Notes: generated by a model from the letters alone, not told the origin. Shown: positions 34,843 to 47,016, counted from the stretch's first letter. The stretch is DNA of 64,000 nt from Phycomyces nitens (GCA_022702545.1 JAHRBC010000007.1:2108001-2172000); one strand, 5' to 3'. A program made the numbers and translations.

Positions 34843-36016
34843 ATGGACATCACTGAAGATGAAAACCCCTTTAAGCTGGAAGAATTAACCTCGTATACGG
34901 AGTATTTGAATGCCAGGGCAAAGTTTTTGGATGCTGAAATATTACAAGAGTATCAGCAAAAAAAGATCTCTGATGGTGAGGTGAGTGCAAAGGCCAAAGG
35001 CAATCGAGTCAGCAATGAAATTAAGGCGCGTGCTGTACACTTGGTTGACGTACATCCTAAAAACAGCGCAAGAGCTGTTGCTTTAGATTTAAAACTAGAG
35101 CCAAGAACTGTGCAAAGATGGTATAAGATATGGAAAGAAGACCCGGATTCACTTTTCAAGATCATTGGTCGACCAAAGATTATTGAACCAGAAGGAGAAC
35201 TAGCCGAGGCAACAACAAAAGTAGTGGCTGATTTTTACTTCAAACAGCCTACTTCTACAATAGATCAATTGATGGAACAGCTGAACACTAGTTTCGATGA
35301 CTTGGCGATCTCTAAAAGAACATTATATCGTTATATGGCTGATCTATGGCTTTTTTCTTTGAAGAGGATTCAAATGGAACCAGAAGAGAGAAATTCATCT
35401 GAAAAAATTCAGCAAAGAAAAGAATGGGTGATTGCTGCGCAAGTATTTGAGAAGAACCCAAGGATGGGCGCCCATTGGAGAAACTCCTATTGTAAAAGTG
35501 AAGACAGCTAGAGCTAATTCCATTTCTATTCTAGGTGCCACATCTCCAAAAGGTTTGATAAAGGTCTGCTTGAGAAAGCCAGTTCCTCCTTCAAGCTCTA
35601 AGAAACGAAAGTTGGCTGGAACTGCAAAGAAGCAAACGAAAGGGACAAATACCAATCATTATGCTAACTTCATCAGTGACATCCTTGCAGAGATGGACAA
35701 GTTTCCTGGAATGAAAGGGCATTTCTTAATAATGGACAACGCACCTATACATACGAACAAAATAATCAGAACTATGATTGAAGAGCGTGGCTATAGGTGT
35801 CTCTATCTTCCACCTTATTCTCCTGAGCTAAATCCTATTGAGCAGTTTTGGTCAGTTGTGAAGAGTGGAGTAAAAATAGAATTTGTTCTGAAGAAGGACA
35901 CGCTTCCACAAGTAATTACTACTGCTTGTAACGAAGTTTTAGTCTCTTCTTTCGAAGGATTCGCTCGGTATTCTGTTAATCGGTTTACCGACTGTTTAGA
36001 GGGCCAACCCATATAA
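34843..36016 (+). pseudogene. Tc1-type transposase, internally deleted
   Basis: Frame 1 (34843-35511) gives an N-terminal region with a helix-turn-helix (ARAVALDLKLEPRTVQRWY) and a second DNA-binding part (SKRTLYRYMADLWLFSLKR). At about 35448 the reading continues one frame over, giving RRTQGWAPIGETPIVKVK, then HFLIMDNAPIH and YLPPYSPELNPIEQFW with the second Asp and the Glu 34 residues apart. The segment that normally holds the first catalytic Asp (an F-x-D-E-x-x-F block just before RRTQGW) is missing. A deletion of roughly 60-70 bp by family spacing explains both the frameshift and the lost residue. The protein cannot be a normal active transposase. Confidence 0.88.
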
Positions 36017-36358
36017 TAAACAAGTATAGCTTAGGAAGTAAAACCACCAGATTTGAATTCCAGAAACAGCCCCAAGTCTAAAAAGCAGCCTTGTGGTTAG
36101 ATTACAAGAGCAATTGGTGTATTTATATTTTAGTTTTGTGCTATTGCGACTGCTCCTCTACCAGACACATCTATGAATCTAGAGTGCAACTTCTCTAGCT
36201 AATCAAATCAGCTCAAAAACAAATAATGAGTAATACAAAAGCATTTTAAACTAGAACAGAGAAAGTGTATATGAATAGAAAGAAAAGTCCATTATTTTGT
36301 TTGAAGTTAATACGCACCTTGCACTTTTATGATTCAGCAATGGTTTTTATTTATATTA

Positions 36359-37750
36359 CACTACGAAAAAAAAGGGCCCGGTTTTGGACTTGGTTCTTTG
36401 TAAACCGAGTCTTTTGGACATCGTATATTTATAGACCATTAAATATCTCCGCTTTATTAGAGATGTACAGTGATTTTTTATTACACCGATAACACTTCCT
36501 ATATTTTATACTTCATTTCCCATTGGTTTTAATTTATGTGACCCTTGGCTATTTAACATTTTTAATTGGACATTGTGGGTTTAACTTGGCTATGCCATTA
36601 CACTCCATTGGTTATTATTTTTATATTATATCTTAATAATACGTTTATTGGATAATAATTGTTTATTTTATAGCAATTTTTATTTGTATAAATATATTTA
36701 TATTTAATAGTAATAGTAATAGTAATAGTAATAGTAATAGTAATAGTAGATTATTATATTCCTGTCAGTTAATAACTTACTAGTTCGTGATGTGTTCTGT
36801 ATCAGTTTTGCTACAGATACCCTAGTACCTTGGGATCTAGTAAAGTCAGTCCCTTGTTCTTTAAGAAGTTCATGTCTGGTACAAGCTGGATGTTTATCTC
36901 TCTTAGATATGGATTTCTAACTGGGTGAAGGTCCAAGAATCCAAACAGAAGGAAAAGTAGCCAGTTTGCCGCACCAGTTCTATACAAGTATAGACTATAG
37001 AAATGTCTTTGGGTTATCTTAATCTCAAGATTATTGCTCATCATGTAGTAATATGTGGCCAAGTTATGCGAGAGATGTTATACACTAGTCTTGGTATTAG
37101 GACATTTGACTAATATTACTTTAAAATTAGTTAAAGGTATTATTATTTTATTAGTTACTCACATCGAAATGGATAACAATATTATCCTTTGGGCATATGA
37201 TTTGGTTCTAATCATTACAAATTCTTGTAATCTCTTGTTGCATGTCTTGGCCCTTTTGTAGATTACATTGTCTCTTGAATGCTTTGGAGCAACTAGATGA
37301 CTGAATTATCTGTGATGTTTATGGTAAAAAATTAATAATTAGAGATGTGGGTTTGTTGTGAAGAAAGAAAGAAAAATTTTCTCTGACTTGTGATTATTTT
37401 CATAATGTGTGTACTAAATCTATTGGTACTTACAATCATTTGGATTTATCCAATCATTTTAAAGACTAGCTTTTTCAGTAACTTAGAAATTGTTTGTGTA
37501 GACTTTTATCAAGCGATATTTTATGTATTCTTGTCTTTTACCCAACTGACCTTGAATAATTCTCAATTACAATCTATATTTTCCAAAATTGTAAGATCTG
37601 TAGTTAAAATATCGTTTTTCTCTCATCTGAGTTTATATTTTGGGATTTAACTTGTTTTTTGTTTCAATTCCAAAAAAATCATCAAGTTTTTGCTATTATA
37701 GACCCAAATTAATCTCCGATTTCAAAAAACCGGCCCTTTTTTTCGTAGTG
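36359..37750. mobile_element. Nested 1.4-kb non-autonomous element
   Basis: The left end (36359-36385) is CACTACG, A8, GGGCCCGG, TTTT. The right end (37726-37750) is its inverted counterpart with one fewer A and one fewer C. The interior has a TAG/TAA microsatellite (36706-36750) and no recognisable transposase; minus frame 36811-37062 and plus frame 37390-37650 are unidentified. A TA duplication is not seen at the right side (AT follows). The element lies between the transposase and the cargo gene of the larger transposon, so it inserted into it or travels with it. Confidence 0.65.
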
Positions 37751-37818
37751 ATCATGATATTATAGGATGAGGTTAAGAATTATTTGAATTACATATGAAA
37801 AAAATGAATAAAAGAAAT

Positions 37819-39872
37819 TTATTCCGCAATGAAGCTCTCCCAGTCGTTGGCGGTCAAAAAGTCTTCATCAACGCTTTCCAAATTTTTGATTTGTTGATCA
37901 ATTGATTCCGTAATTCGACATTCTTGCTCTTCAAGCTCTAATTCATCACTGGTATTTGATTCATGCGAGCATTCTGAACCAGGCGAATCTTCTCGAAAGA
38001 AGAGGTTACTATTGGTAACACCAATTGGAGCGGCCAGATACTCCACAGCATCTTTCAAACATGTTTCAAATATAATCTCGAGCTTCTTCAGATTAATGGC
38101 AATATTCCTCTAATTATAGACCAATAAAAGTTAGATCATGTTACCACAAACATAGGATATGAAATCTTACTTTTAAAGAAAGCACGGTAAGAAGATAATG
38201 GGCAGCTTGTGGCAGGTGATTAAAGGGAGAGGTGGGGATTGAAGCATTGGCCTTTTGGTAATGAATGATATCACCAATTTCAGTCATCTTCGATCCGTAT
38301 ATTGTTAGTGTCAGTCCATGAAATTGCGCACTTAATACTTCGATATGATTTATGTTGGACTTGCAAGGGATGATTGATTTCAGGTATAATAGTCGTTTTT
38401 CTCTGAGTTTGTTGCCTTTTTCGAAATCATTCTGTATGATACCTGGCGAAGCACTTTCGCACTTATCCTCGCACGTGAACATGTCTCCGTAGCCATGATT
38501 AAACAAGATTAAATCCACTTTGCAGTCTTTTTCCGTGTCATCAATCTTCTTCATCTTCTTTAGATACTTGATTGTAGAGGTGTGACATTCAGATCTATTA
38601 TTGAACACTTGTCAGTCTATTATCGTTGCATTTTTATACAACATACCGTTTGATATTATAGTTTTTATCAAAAAGAAATGCAGAATCCAGCAAGTCACCA
38701 TATAACTGTATCTGGAACCAAGCTTCCTTATGATCATGATTGAGTAGCACCTCACTTTGCCATAGAGCAATACTATAAAAAATGGTATATCATAAAGGTT
38801 AAGGTTAGAATAAAACTTAGTGTGATAGTATATTTACTTCAACTTACAGTTTTGTCAGAGCTATTGAGAGAAATGTAAAACTGCCTGTTTGTGGGACAAG
38901 AGGTATGCTCTTGACAAGGGACTCAATGTCCTTGAGTGATTTGGTATTGGAGAATTGGATAAGGAGCTGCCTCTCCTGCTCATTTGCAGCTAATGACAAC
39001 GCGATCCCTAGTTTTTTCTTTATTCTCTGTATTTCGACTTTGAATCTTTCTGGAATCAATCTGGGGCTAGCAAGATTTAAGATGTTATTTGAACCACTGT
39101 TTAAACAAAAATAAATCAATAGGATATTTTACGATAACATTGTTTATAAAACAAACTACTTACAAATTACCAACCAAGGTATGTATCTTTTGATCGAATG
39201 GCAAGTGTTTAATATCCCTGACTTCTAAGCGCTTTGTTTTTTTCTTTGAGCGTGTCTTTGGCTTGGAGATTGTTCTTTTCTTATTTGGAGGTACTGGCTG
39301 CGGCTTGGAGGTTGAAGGCCCAGCATTATTTTCAATATTGGTTGAATCAACGAGGGTGATCTTATCCTGGTATACACTATTTTTGGTATGCGCGCCGTAC
39401 AACTTTTCAAGCTCCTATTTAACTTATTAGAGAAGAAGAAAAAGATACATCAAAAACTACTTACACCGCTCCTCCTCTTTTCAAATGCAACTTGGGCAGG
39501 TTTTGATGCTAACACCGCACCTACATTGTTTCTCATTTTTTCTATGGCCAATTTTTGTCGTTTGTCTGGTGAGCTATAGTCGTTTAAAAATTTCTTGAAG
39601 GAGTTCTTGAAGCTATCTACTGCTTGTGTATAGTCATCAGAGTAAAATTTCCGTATGGTATGTTGAAAGATTTTGAGCACCTTCCAATCCTTTACGTCAT
39701 TGTTGTGTAGATACACCTTATAGATTTCAAAGAGCTCGGCCTCACCTTTTATAATATTTTTAGAAACATGTTTTTTTTTTTTTTGAAGATTTCCAACTAA
39801 TTGCTTACCAGCTTCAACAAGTAAATTTATGTCAGTAACCCCTGTCATCGAGTACACTTCGTTGGAGGACAT
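37819..39872 (-). CDS. Transposon cargo gene: unknown family with PD-(D/E)XK-like motif
   Basis: Seven exons join in perfect phase to 561 residues: 39872-39809, 39745-39465, 39414-39164, 39096-38848, 38772-38647, 38594-38171 and 38109-37819. The N-terminal part is helical; a basic Pro/Lys stretch (KKRTISKPKTRSKKKTKRLE) may be nuclear targeting. The middle contains DLLDSAFLFDKNYNIKRSEC, then KVDLILF and, 11 residues after that block, CEDKCES. This D...(E)xK spacing resembles the core of PD-(D/E)XK nucleases. The C terminus is very acidic (ELELEEQEC). I do not recognise a named family, though similar hypothetical proteins appear to be common in Mucoromycota. An alternative upstream start at 39938 would add a hydrophobic leader. 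That the gene is intact while the transposase is broken is notable. Confidence 0.7.
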
Positions 39873-40278
39873 TTTACAAGAACAAGAAAGTACCAAAAGT
39901 CCTATCTTGCCGCTGCATATTAAGAAAATCGATGCCATGATTAAATGTGACTGTGCATCTGTCGTCACAATTATTATTATTATTTTTCACGCGTAAATCC
40001 TTGCTTTAGTTGCATTTCTCTTTTTAGCCGTTGGCCCCATTCTGCCAATGTTCAGCCTAATTCTGTCTACATTCTATATAATCTGGCTCAATATCATTCA
40101 CCAGAATATATACAAGGCGGTTAATTCTTCGGTCGCGCTTCCTTTCCAAGTAAGTGGTTCTAAGTTGGTTGTGCAGGCTTTCCATGTAATTAATTATCTG
40201 TTTGTAAACAGGAGAATCAGATCCAGCAACTGAGTGCCTTATTATAATAGTATACAAGATCCCTCCTTTGTCGATATT

Positions 40279-42358
40279 GTGACAGAATGAATGACATCAA
40301 GACAAATACTCCTTGCAAGATAAGTATTTCATTTAAACAAGACAACAGGATTACTTGGTATGCATGAGTGTACCTTTACGGCCATGATCGTATCGCTCTC
40401 CTCTGCCTGCTTGCTCTGCAGATGCCTAATGGCTAGACCAGATAAATTGTCTGTATGATAGAGTAATGTCCCAGTTGTTGTTTCCAAATGTACCTTTACG
40501 GCTACGATCGTATCGCTCTCTTTGGTTACGATTCCTGCACTGATGCCTATTAGTCTTGTGAGATTGTCTATGATTTCTAAAGATGAAAATTGTCTTTTGC
40601 AGAAACTGCCAGTTGTCTTGTTTATTTTACTATTGTACTCTCATTACATATGACTAACTGTAAATTTTATAGGCTCTTCCCTATTTTCATTTTTGTGACA
40701 GAATGAATGACATCAAGACAAATACTCCTTGCAAGATAAGTATTTCATTTAAACAAGACAACAGGATTACTTGGTATGCATGAGTGTACCTTTACGGCCA
40801 TGATCGTATCGCTCTCCTCTGCCTGCTTGCTCTGCAGATGCCTAATGGCTAGACCAGATAAATTGTCTGTATGATAGAGTAATGTCCCAGTTGTTGTTTC
40901 CAAATGTACCTTTACGGCTACGATCGTATCGCTCTCTTTGGTTACGATTCCTGCACTGATGCCTATTAGTCTTGTGAGATTGTCTATGATTTCTAAAGAT
41001 GAAAATTGTCTTTTGCAGAAACTGCCAGTTGTCTTGTTTATTTTACTATTGTACTCTCATTACATATGACTAACTGTAAATTTTATAGGCTCTTCCCTAT
41101 TTTCATTTTTGTGACAGAATGAATGACATCAAGACAAATACTCCTTGCAAGATAAGTATTTCATTTAAACAAGACAACAGGATTACTTGGTATGCATGAG
41201 TGTACCTTTACGGCCATGATCGTATCGCTCTCCTCTGCCTGCTTGCTCTGCAGATGCCTAATGGCTAGACCAGATAAATTGTCTGTATGATAGAGTAATG
41301 TCCCAGTTGTTGTTTCCAAATGTACCTTTACGGCTACGATCGTATCGCTCTCTTTGGTTACGATTCCTGCACTGATGCCTATTAGTCTTGTGAGATTGTC
41401 TATGATTTCTAAAGATGAAAATTGTCTTTTGCAGAAACTGCTAGTTGTCTTGTTTATTTTACTATTGTACTCTCATTACATATGACTAACTGTAAATTTT
41501 ATAGGCTCTTCCCTATTTTCATTTTTGTGACAGAATGAATGACATCAAGACAAATACTCCTTGCAAGATAAGTATTTCATTTAAACAAGACAACAGGATT
41601 ACTTGGTATGCATGAGTGTACCTTTACGGCCATGATCGTATCGCTCTCCTCTGCCTGCTTGCTCTGCAGATGCCTAATGGCTAGACCAGATAAATTGTCT
41701 GTATGATAGAGTAATGTCCCAGTTGTTGTTTCCAAATGTACCTTTACGGCTACGATCGTATCGCTCTCTTTGGTTACGATTCCTGCACTGATGCCTATTA
41801 GTCTTGTGAGATTGTCTATGATTTCTAAAGATGAAAATTGTCTTTTGCAGAAACTGCCAGTTGTCTTGTTTATTTTACTATTGTACTCTCATTACATATG
41901 ACTAACTGTAAATTTTATAGGCTCTTCCCCATTTTCATTTTTGTGACAGAATGAATGACATCAAGACAAATACTCCTTGCAAGATAAGTATTTCATTTAA
42001 ACAAGACAACAGGATTACTTGGTATGCATGAGTGTACCTTTACGGCCATGATCGTATCGCTCTCCTCTGCCTGCTTGCTCTGCAGATGCCTAATGGCTAG
42101 ACCAGATAAATTGTCTGTATGATAGAGTAATGTCCCAGTTGTTGTTTCCAAATGTACCTTTACGGCTACGATCGTATCGCTCTCTTTGGTTACGATTCCT
42201 GCACTGATGCCTATTAGTCTTGTGAGATTGTCTATGATTTCTAAAGATGAAAATTGTCTTTTGCAGAAACTGCCAGTTGTCTTGTTTATTTTACTATTGT
42301 ACTCTCATTACATATGACTAACTGTAAATTTTATAGGCTCTTCCCCATTTTCATTTAC
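40279..42358. repeat. Five tandem copies of a 416-bp unit
   Basis: Units begin (GTGACAG) at 40279, 40695, 41111, 41527 and 41943, exactly 416 bp apart, with only rare substitutions (for example in the third unit near 41440). Each unit holds two copies, 120 bp apart, of a 30-bp block starting TACCTTTACGGC and continuing to GATCGTATCGCTCTC; one contains the palindrome TACGATCGTA (first at 40503-40512). Each unit ends with the inner 21 bp of the right terminal repeat (starts at 40672, 41088, 41504, 41920, 42336). The array lies between the cargo gene 5' end and the transposon end, so it may be a transposase-binding or promoter region. Confidence 0.97.
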
Positions 42359-42442
42359 AATGTTTCCTGCACCATCTTGGAAATAAAAATTGTGCGACAA
42401 CTTAAATTTCTTTAGTGCGACATCATTTTGGCAAAAGGTGTA
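42336..42442 (-). repeat. Right terminal inverted repeat, 107 bp
   Basis: Identical in inverted orientation to 34735-34841. Its innermost 21 bp also occur at each junction of the 416-bp tandem array, apart from one C/T difference in some copies. Confidence 0.97.
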
Positions 42443-42477
42443 AATAGGTAATATCAAATTAAAGGCAAGTCGGGTTG

Positions 42478-42525
<48 letters not shown>

Positions 42526-42828
42526 GCAGCATAAAGAGGCTCAAGCACAAGGGAGATTTTTTTGGGGGGTTCATTCAGAGAGATATTGACCAATGCTGTC
42601 TGGGGAATCATCATTATATTGTATTATAAAATAATGATCTTTACTGCCTTGGCCATTGAGTCGATAAATATATATATATTCTAATAATATAAACATCTCT
42701 TTATTACTGTTACTATTATTATCCAGAGATTATTATTGTTGGATATTCCATAATATATTAAATACAAGGCACAATCAAATTGGCAATCCCATTATTATTC
42801 CTTCTTTATATATATATATATAATTACG
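42443..42828. other. Spacer with (ATT)n microsatellite
   Basis: A perfect ATT run lies at 42481-42525, just outside the transposon. It holds the 3' UTR of the phosphatase gene and no other gene. Confidence 0.7.
42481..42525. repeat. (ATT)n microsatellite
   Basis: About 15 uninterrupted trinucleotide units just outside the right transposon end. Confidence 0.95.
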
Positions 42829-45448
42829 TTATGCTTCTCGGTAAGTCATGTTTAATAAATGTATCTCGTTTGAGAGCGTGTGCCATGCGATACTTGTCCT
42901 TCCAAACAGCTGTTGTTCCAATTGGAGCATCTCATACATGAACTTTAAATTTGGTTGGATAATGACATTCAGTCTTCGGGCCCGCACATACAGATATGCC
43001 TCCACAATGTTGTATCCAAGGTGATTCATGACATAGGCAATCGTAATGGCCGCACTTCGACTCACTCCTACCCTGCAATGTATCAAGCAGCGAGATCCTT
43101 GCTTACGGGCATCCTCTAAATCCACCATACAATCAATTGTTGGCCCCACCCCTCAAAGTCATAATCGATAACACTTACCCACAAACCGCATAACCTCGTC
43201 CATTCGGCCACGCACCGAGTCAATACCATCGTCATAGAGGTTGTCGAGGAACAAGAGTTCAAACTGGCTAGTGTCCAGATTAGCATTCTCACCAACACTC
43301 ACAACATGGGTAATGTCCAGGATCTTTAGCATCTCTGGATTTGTGGCATGGTTAAGATTTCCAAGGTAGAGAAAGGGAAGTATGCGGGATGGGAACGAGC
43401 CTTCAAACCGAGGCGAATAGAACCAGGGGAAGCGAGACTTGTCAGAAGAGTCTGCCAGGGGTTCAGAAAACAGATAGGACGGCATTGTCTCGTCTACGTC
43501 CTGGCTCATGTCCTGTACAAAAGGTGCGGCGGGTTGGCCAGTTGTAGGCAAAGGAAGGATTTCACTTAGGCCCAGAGGATTATTGGATATTGTGTTGATA
43601 TAGGAATCGGCATGTAGGGTTCGGTTGTCTCTAACGAGGTCTTGGACTACTGTGTCTTCATCTTCAAGCTCATTATCAAGCTCATTGTCAATATCGTTAT
43701 CATTATCATTATCATACAAATCTACAAATGCATATTTTTGATCACTTAGTCCATTGTATGTGTGTGTGTTTGGTAGTATATTACCATTATTTAAGCCTTC
43801 AATGTCTCCTATACTTCGTTCTGGTGATGGCAACCCTCTATCACTCTCGGTACTGCAAGTATCCTCTCGTTTCCGCTTGTGATCTCGAGGAGAGATTGAT
43901 GTGTTTGACTGCAAGTATTTATCCACCTTTTTCAGAGTGATAATATCTCCCGAATAGACAAAAAAGCTTCGTTTCTTTTGGAGATAGACATAGGCCTCTG
44001 GAAGACGCATTGCGTTCTTGTACATTACCCACGACAGGACAACAAGACTGGTTTCTGTATAGCCATCTGAACAATGGATCAATATACGCTTTCCTCGGTT
44101 GGCTTGGTCATCCATAAACTCGAGAAGAGGTATGAGACGTGCATAGAAATTGTCAAACACAGCTGCATTCATTGGGACACCTGTAGAGTAGACATCGAGA
44201 TGGATAATTTCTGATGGCACTTCGTCAACCGGAATCTCGTTCAAGGTCTCTTTGGCTAATGTGAGGGTAGAAGGTAGAGGCATGTCGGCAAGATCATGTG
44301 CTTCGATGCACACTGAAAAGCGGTGGGGATTATCGTCTTCGAAACTGAGCTCATCATCCTTGTCCTGGTACGACTGTGTAGATGCCGGTGTGTCCTGTGT
44401 GTTTCCAACCTACCCAAACTGCCCATTAGCTCCAGACAAGTGGGCTCGATGCGCTTTACCCATATATTAGGCGTCACTTCAGACGCAGTGCTCATCTTCA
44501 ACATTTCCTCCTTTTCTCTCTCTCCAAAGTTGACCCGGTTGATAGGAATGCCATTAGAGTCAGAACACACGAGTTCTGGATAATTTGACTCAAACACACT
44601 AAAGGGATCTAACCCGCACATACACACACATACACACAAACACATACATACAAGAAGATTAAATAAATACAAAGTGACATTCTTGGTCAATAAAATATAA
44701 AATAAAAAGAAATTAGCCTTGTAATACCTTTAATTACCAGGGTTTTGTATTCAAATGTGTTTGCATTTGCAATGGCTCTACTTCCAGCCGTCCTCTTGAC
44801 CTTCTCTAGCTGCTTCATACGCTCTTGTCGTAATTTGATCTGGGCTGCTCTGATCCTGGACGCCACTCTGTCTGCATCTGCCCCATAAACAACAATATCG
44901 CTTATTGTCGCACAACGTCCCACTTGAATCTTAAAATTGCGCAGGTTAATAGTGGCGTCTGTCTCAAAAGCATGTAAGAATTCAGAACCATCTGGCGACA
45001 GAATGTCATTTGGTAGCACAGAGTCTACCAGACGGCTATTGTGTATAAGACTCTGGTCTGCATGGACCAGCATAAGACCACAGTATTTAGGGACTAGACT
45101 GCGGCGAATTCCAAAGAACAGGTTTTGCTGGTAGGATCGACCATCGACGCCGTGTAGCCATGGAAACAGGACGTTATCCGGCAGTTTGTGGCTGGCGTAA
45201 GAGTTTTGGAGGGTGTGGTATTGATCCCCTGAAATGATATAAATAGAGGGATCTAATGGCAGTGTTTGGGTAAGAAAGTTGGCTGGAATCTCAAAGTGGT
45301 TTGGTGGATTGTCATTGAGGTTGAGTTCATGTGAAGACTGATGAGGATTATCCAAAGTGGGGCTGTCATTAGACAGGATCATTGGTATGTCAATGGTCTC
45401 TGTAAAAGGCAATGACTGGATAACAGAAGAAACAGAGTCGATATCCAT
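42829..45448 (-). CDS. PPS1: Pps1-like dual-specificity protein phosphatase
   Basis: Four exons (45448-44728, 44608-44460, 44409-43179, 43115-42829) join in phase to 795 residues, near the size of yeast Pps1. The C-terminal domain has the active loop HCRVGVSRSA and an upstream acidic loop (LDNLYDDGID) supplying the general acid. An upstream domain has HCSDGYTETS, where the loop arginine of HCx5R is replaced by Glu, so it is a pseudo-phosphatase domain as in Pps1. Between them is a long acidic Asp/Asn-rich linker. Pps1 dephosphorylates Tyr and Ser/Thr in cell-cycle and growth control. A 27-nt intron reading at the last junction is possible but the 63-nt intron gives better family resemblance. 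Confidence 0.9.
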
Positions 45449-46329
45449 ATAAAGCAATTCTCGGTAAAATAAAAATATAAATAAAAATTCAAAAGAAAGA
45501 GAGAGAGAAAGAGAGAGAGAGGAGGAGGCTTTTGTGCCTGGCAGTTTGAAAGAGTTTGGTTTATTTATTTTATTCTCCCGACTCTGACTAGACGATAGGC
45601 TACGGAGACACCAAATTTGGCCAGACACTATAGATGTATGTATATATAAAATAATAATATTATATAAAATAAAGGATATAAATGCAATGTAGACTGTGGG
45701 GTATCGGCCAATATGATCTGCACCAAATACCTGGACAGGATTCTGTCTAGCGATCCTTTTTGGCTAGAGATCCAATAGGTGTCTTTGAGAGGTCGCAATG
45801 CCCATGAATTATATTGCGTTGGTATTCATGCTCTTGTGAAATTACATAATATCTCAAGATGTTTTGCATAAAAAGCCATAAGAGACATAAGAGCCATGGA
45901 ACCAATCACTGGTATATGCCATTGGAACCCTAATGTACATGCCTTGTCCAAATCCCACGACCGCCTCTATAGATTACAAGATATTCTGGATCCAAATCCA
46001 AATCAAAAAAAGACATTTTTGCCTATATACAAATTATTATTATTTTTTCAGAGTGCCAAAAGATATATGTATATGCCAATCAATTTTAATAAGTTTCAGA
46101 ATTCTCTATTATTATTATTTTTACAAGTTCCAGAGATTCACAATAGTGTTATACATTTCAACCACCATTTTTCATATGATTCAACCGTAATGTTTTTTTT
46201 GGTTAGGCCAGATTATATTTAACTTTATATATCAGTATTGGGCAAACCAAATGCCCTGTGCCATTCCAATATATAATTATTAAGATGTGCATTCCTGTGA
46301 CTTGATTTTCATCTTATTCACAAACCCTC
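45449..46329. other. Divergent intergenic region
   Basis: This lies between the promoters of the phosphatase and the SR25-like gene. A GA-rich run lies at 45494-45520. The plus frame 45896-46222 is Phe/Tyr-rich and unconvincing. No other gene is seen. Confidence 0.5.
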
Positions 46330-46903
46330 ATGGCATCATCTAATCACCATTCTCGTTCGCCAACCCGACGACGATCTCGATATTCTAGTAATGACACGCA
46401 CAAACACAAGCACAAGCACAAACATAGCCACGACCACGACAACAACCACAACCACAACCATAAACGCAAGCGGTCTCGATCGCCTGCTAGAAATCTAAAG
46501 GGTGTCGATGATCCAAAAGATGATATTGACGTACTTGCCCAGCTGAAAAAACTTGCTCAGAAACACAACAAGCCAAAGGAAACCAAAAAGTCTAGTGTCC
46601 AAAAGCGTGCTCCAATGGTGCCAAAGACCAAAGAGAGCTGGGAAAAAGAAAGACTGGTGATCAAGCGTGAATATGATCCTCAGACAGGCAGAACTAGGTG
46701 AGTTTGGATTGACCAAACACACGTCTTTTTTTTAAAATATATACATATATATATATATGTATATGACATGATGTAGACTTGTAAGGGCCACTGGGGAAAT
46801 TCTAGAGACGATCGTGAGCCGGGAGCAGCAGTATCAAATTAACAAGGCTGCGACGATTGGAGACGGGATTGCCTATCAGACACAGATTGCAAAGAAGTGT
46901 TGA
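46330..46903 (+). CDS. ARL6IP4/SR25-like nuclear splicing-associated protein
   Basis: Two exons (46330-46697 and 46777-46903) join to 164 residues. The N terminus is rich in Ser/Arg and then His/Lys/Asn repeats (HKHKHKHSHDHDNNHNHNH). The C-terminal domain carries KESWEKERLVIKREYDPQTG then RTRLVRATGEILETIVSREQ and a GDG-I-A-Y-Q end, matching the conserved domain of ARL6IP4 (SR-25), a nuclear speckle protein linked to splicing regulation. The His-rich tract may bind metal or simply be low complexity. Confidence 0.82.
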
Positions 46904-46977
46904 TTGAGTTGATGATGGTGACACGATTTAAATCAAAAAAGTCAATTTAATCATTAAATAATAATAAAAAATGTTTA

Positions 46978-47015
<38 letters not shown>
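46978..47015. repeat. (ATA)n microsatellite
   Basis: About 12 trinucleotide units downstream of the SR25-like gene. Confidence 0.95.

Positions 47016-47016
<1 letters not shown>

Larger units (their letters stand above)
34737..42440. mobile_element. 7.7-kb Tc1/mariner-type transposon carrying a cargo gene and tandem array
   Basis: The ends are 105 bp of perfect inverted repeat (107 bp counting a flanking TA on each side), at 34735-34841 and 42336-42442. The terminal sequence is CACCTTTTGCC and the TA flanks match the TA target duplication of Tc1/mariner elements. In order the element contains a DD34E-like transposase with a deletion, a nested 1.4-kb element, an intact minus-strand seven-exon gene and five 416-bp tandem repeats abutting the right end. 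The size and content are far beyond the single-gene 1.3-2.4 kb usual for this superfamily. Identical ends suggest recent movement, probably helped by transposase made elsewhere. Confidence 0.9.

Noticed and set aside
40279..42358. CRISPR-like array
   Set aside because: The units are 416 bp and almost wholly identical, with no unique spacers, in a fungal transposon. It is a tandem satellite.
43152..43178. 27-nt intron in the Pps1-like gene
   Set aside because: A later acceptor gives a normal 63-nt intron and a sequence closer to the family.
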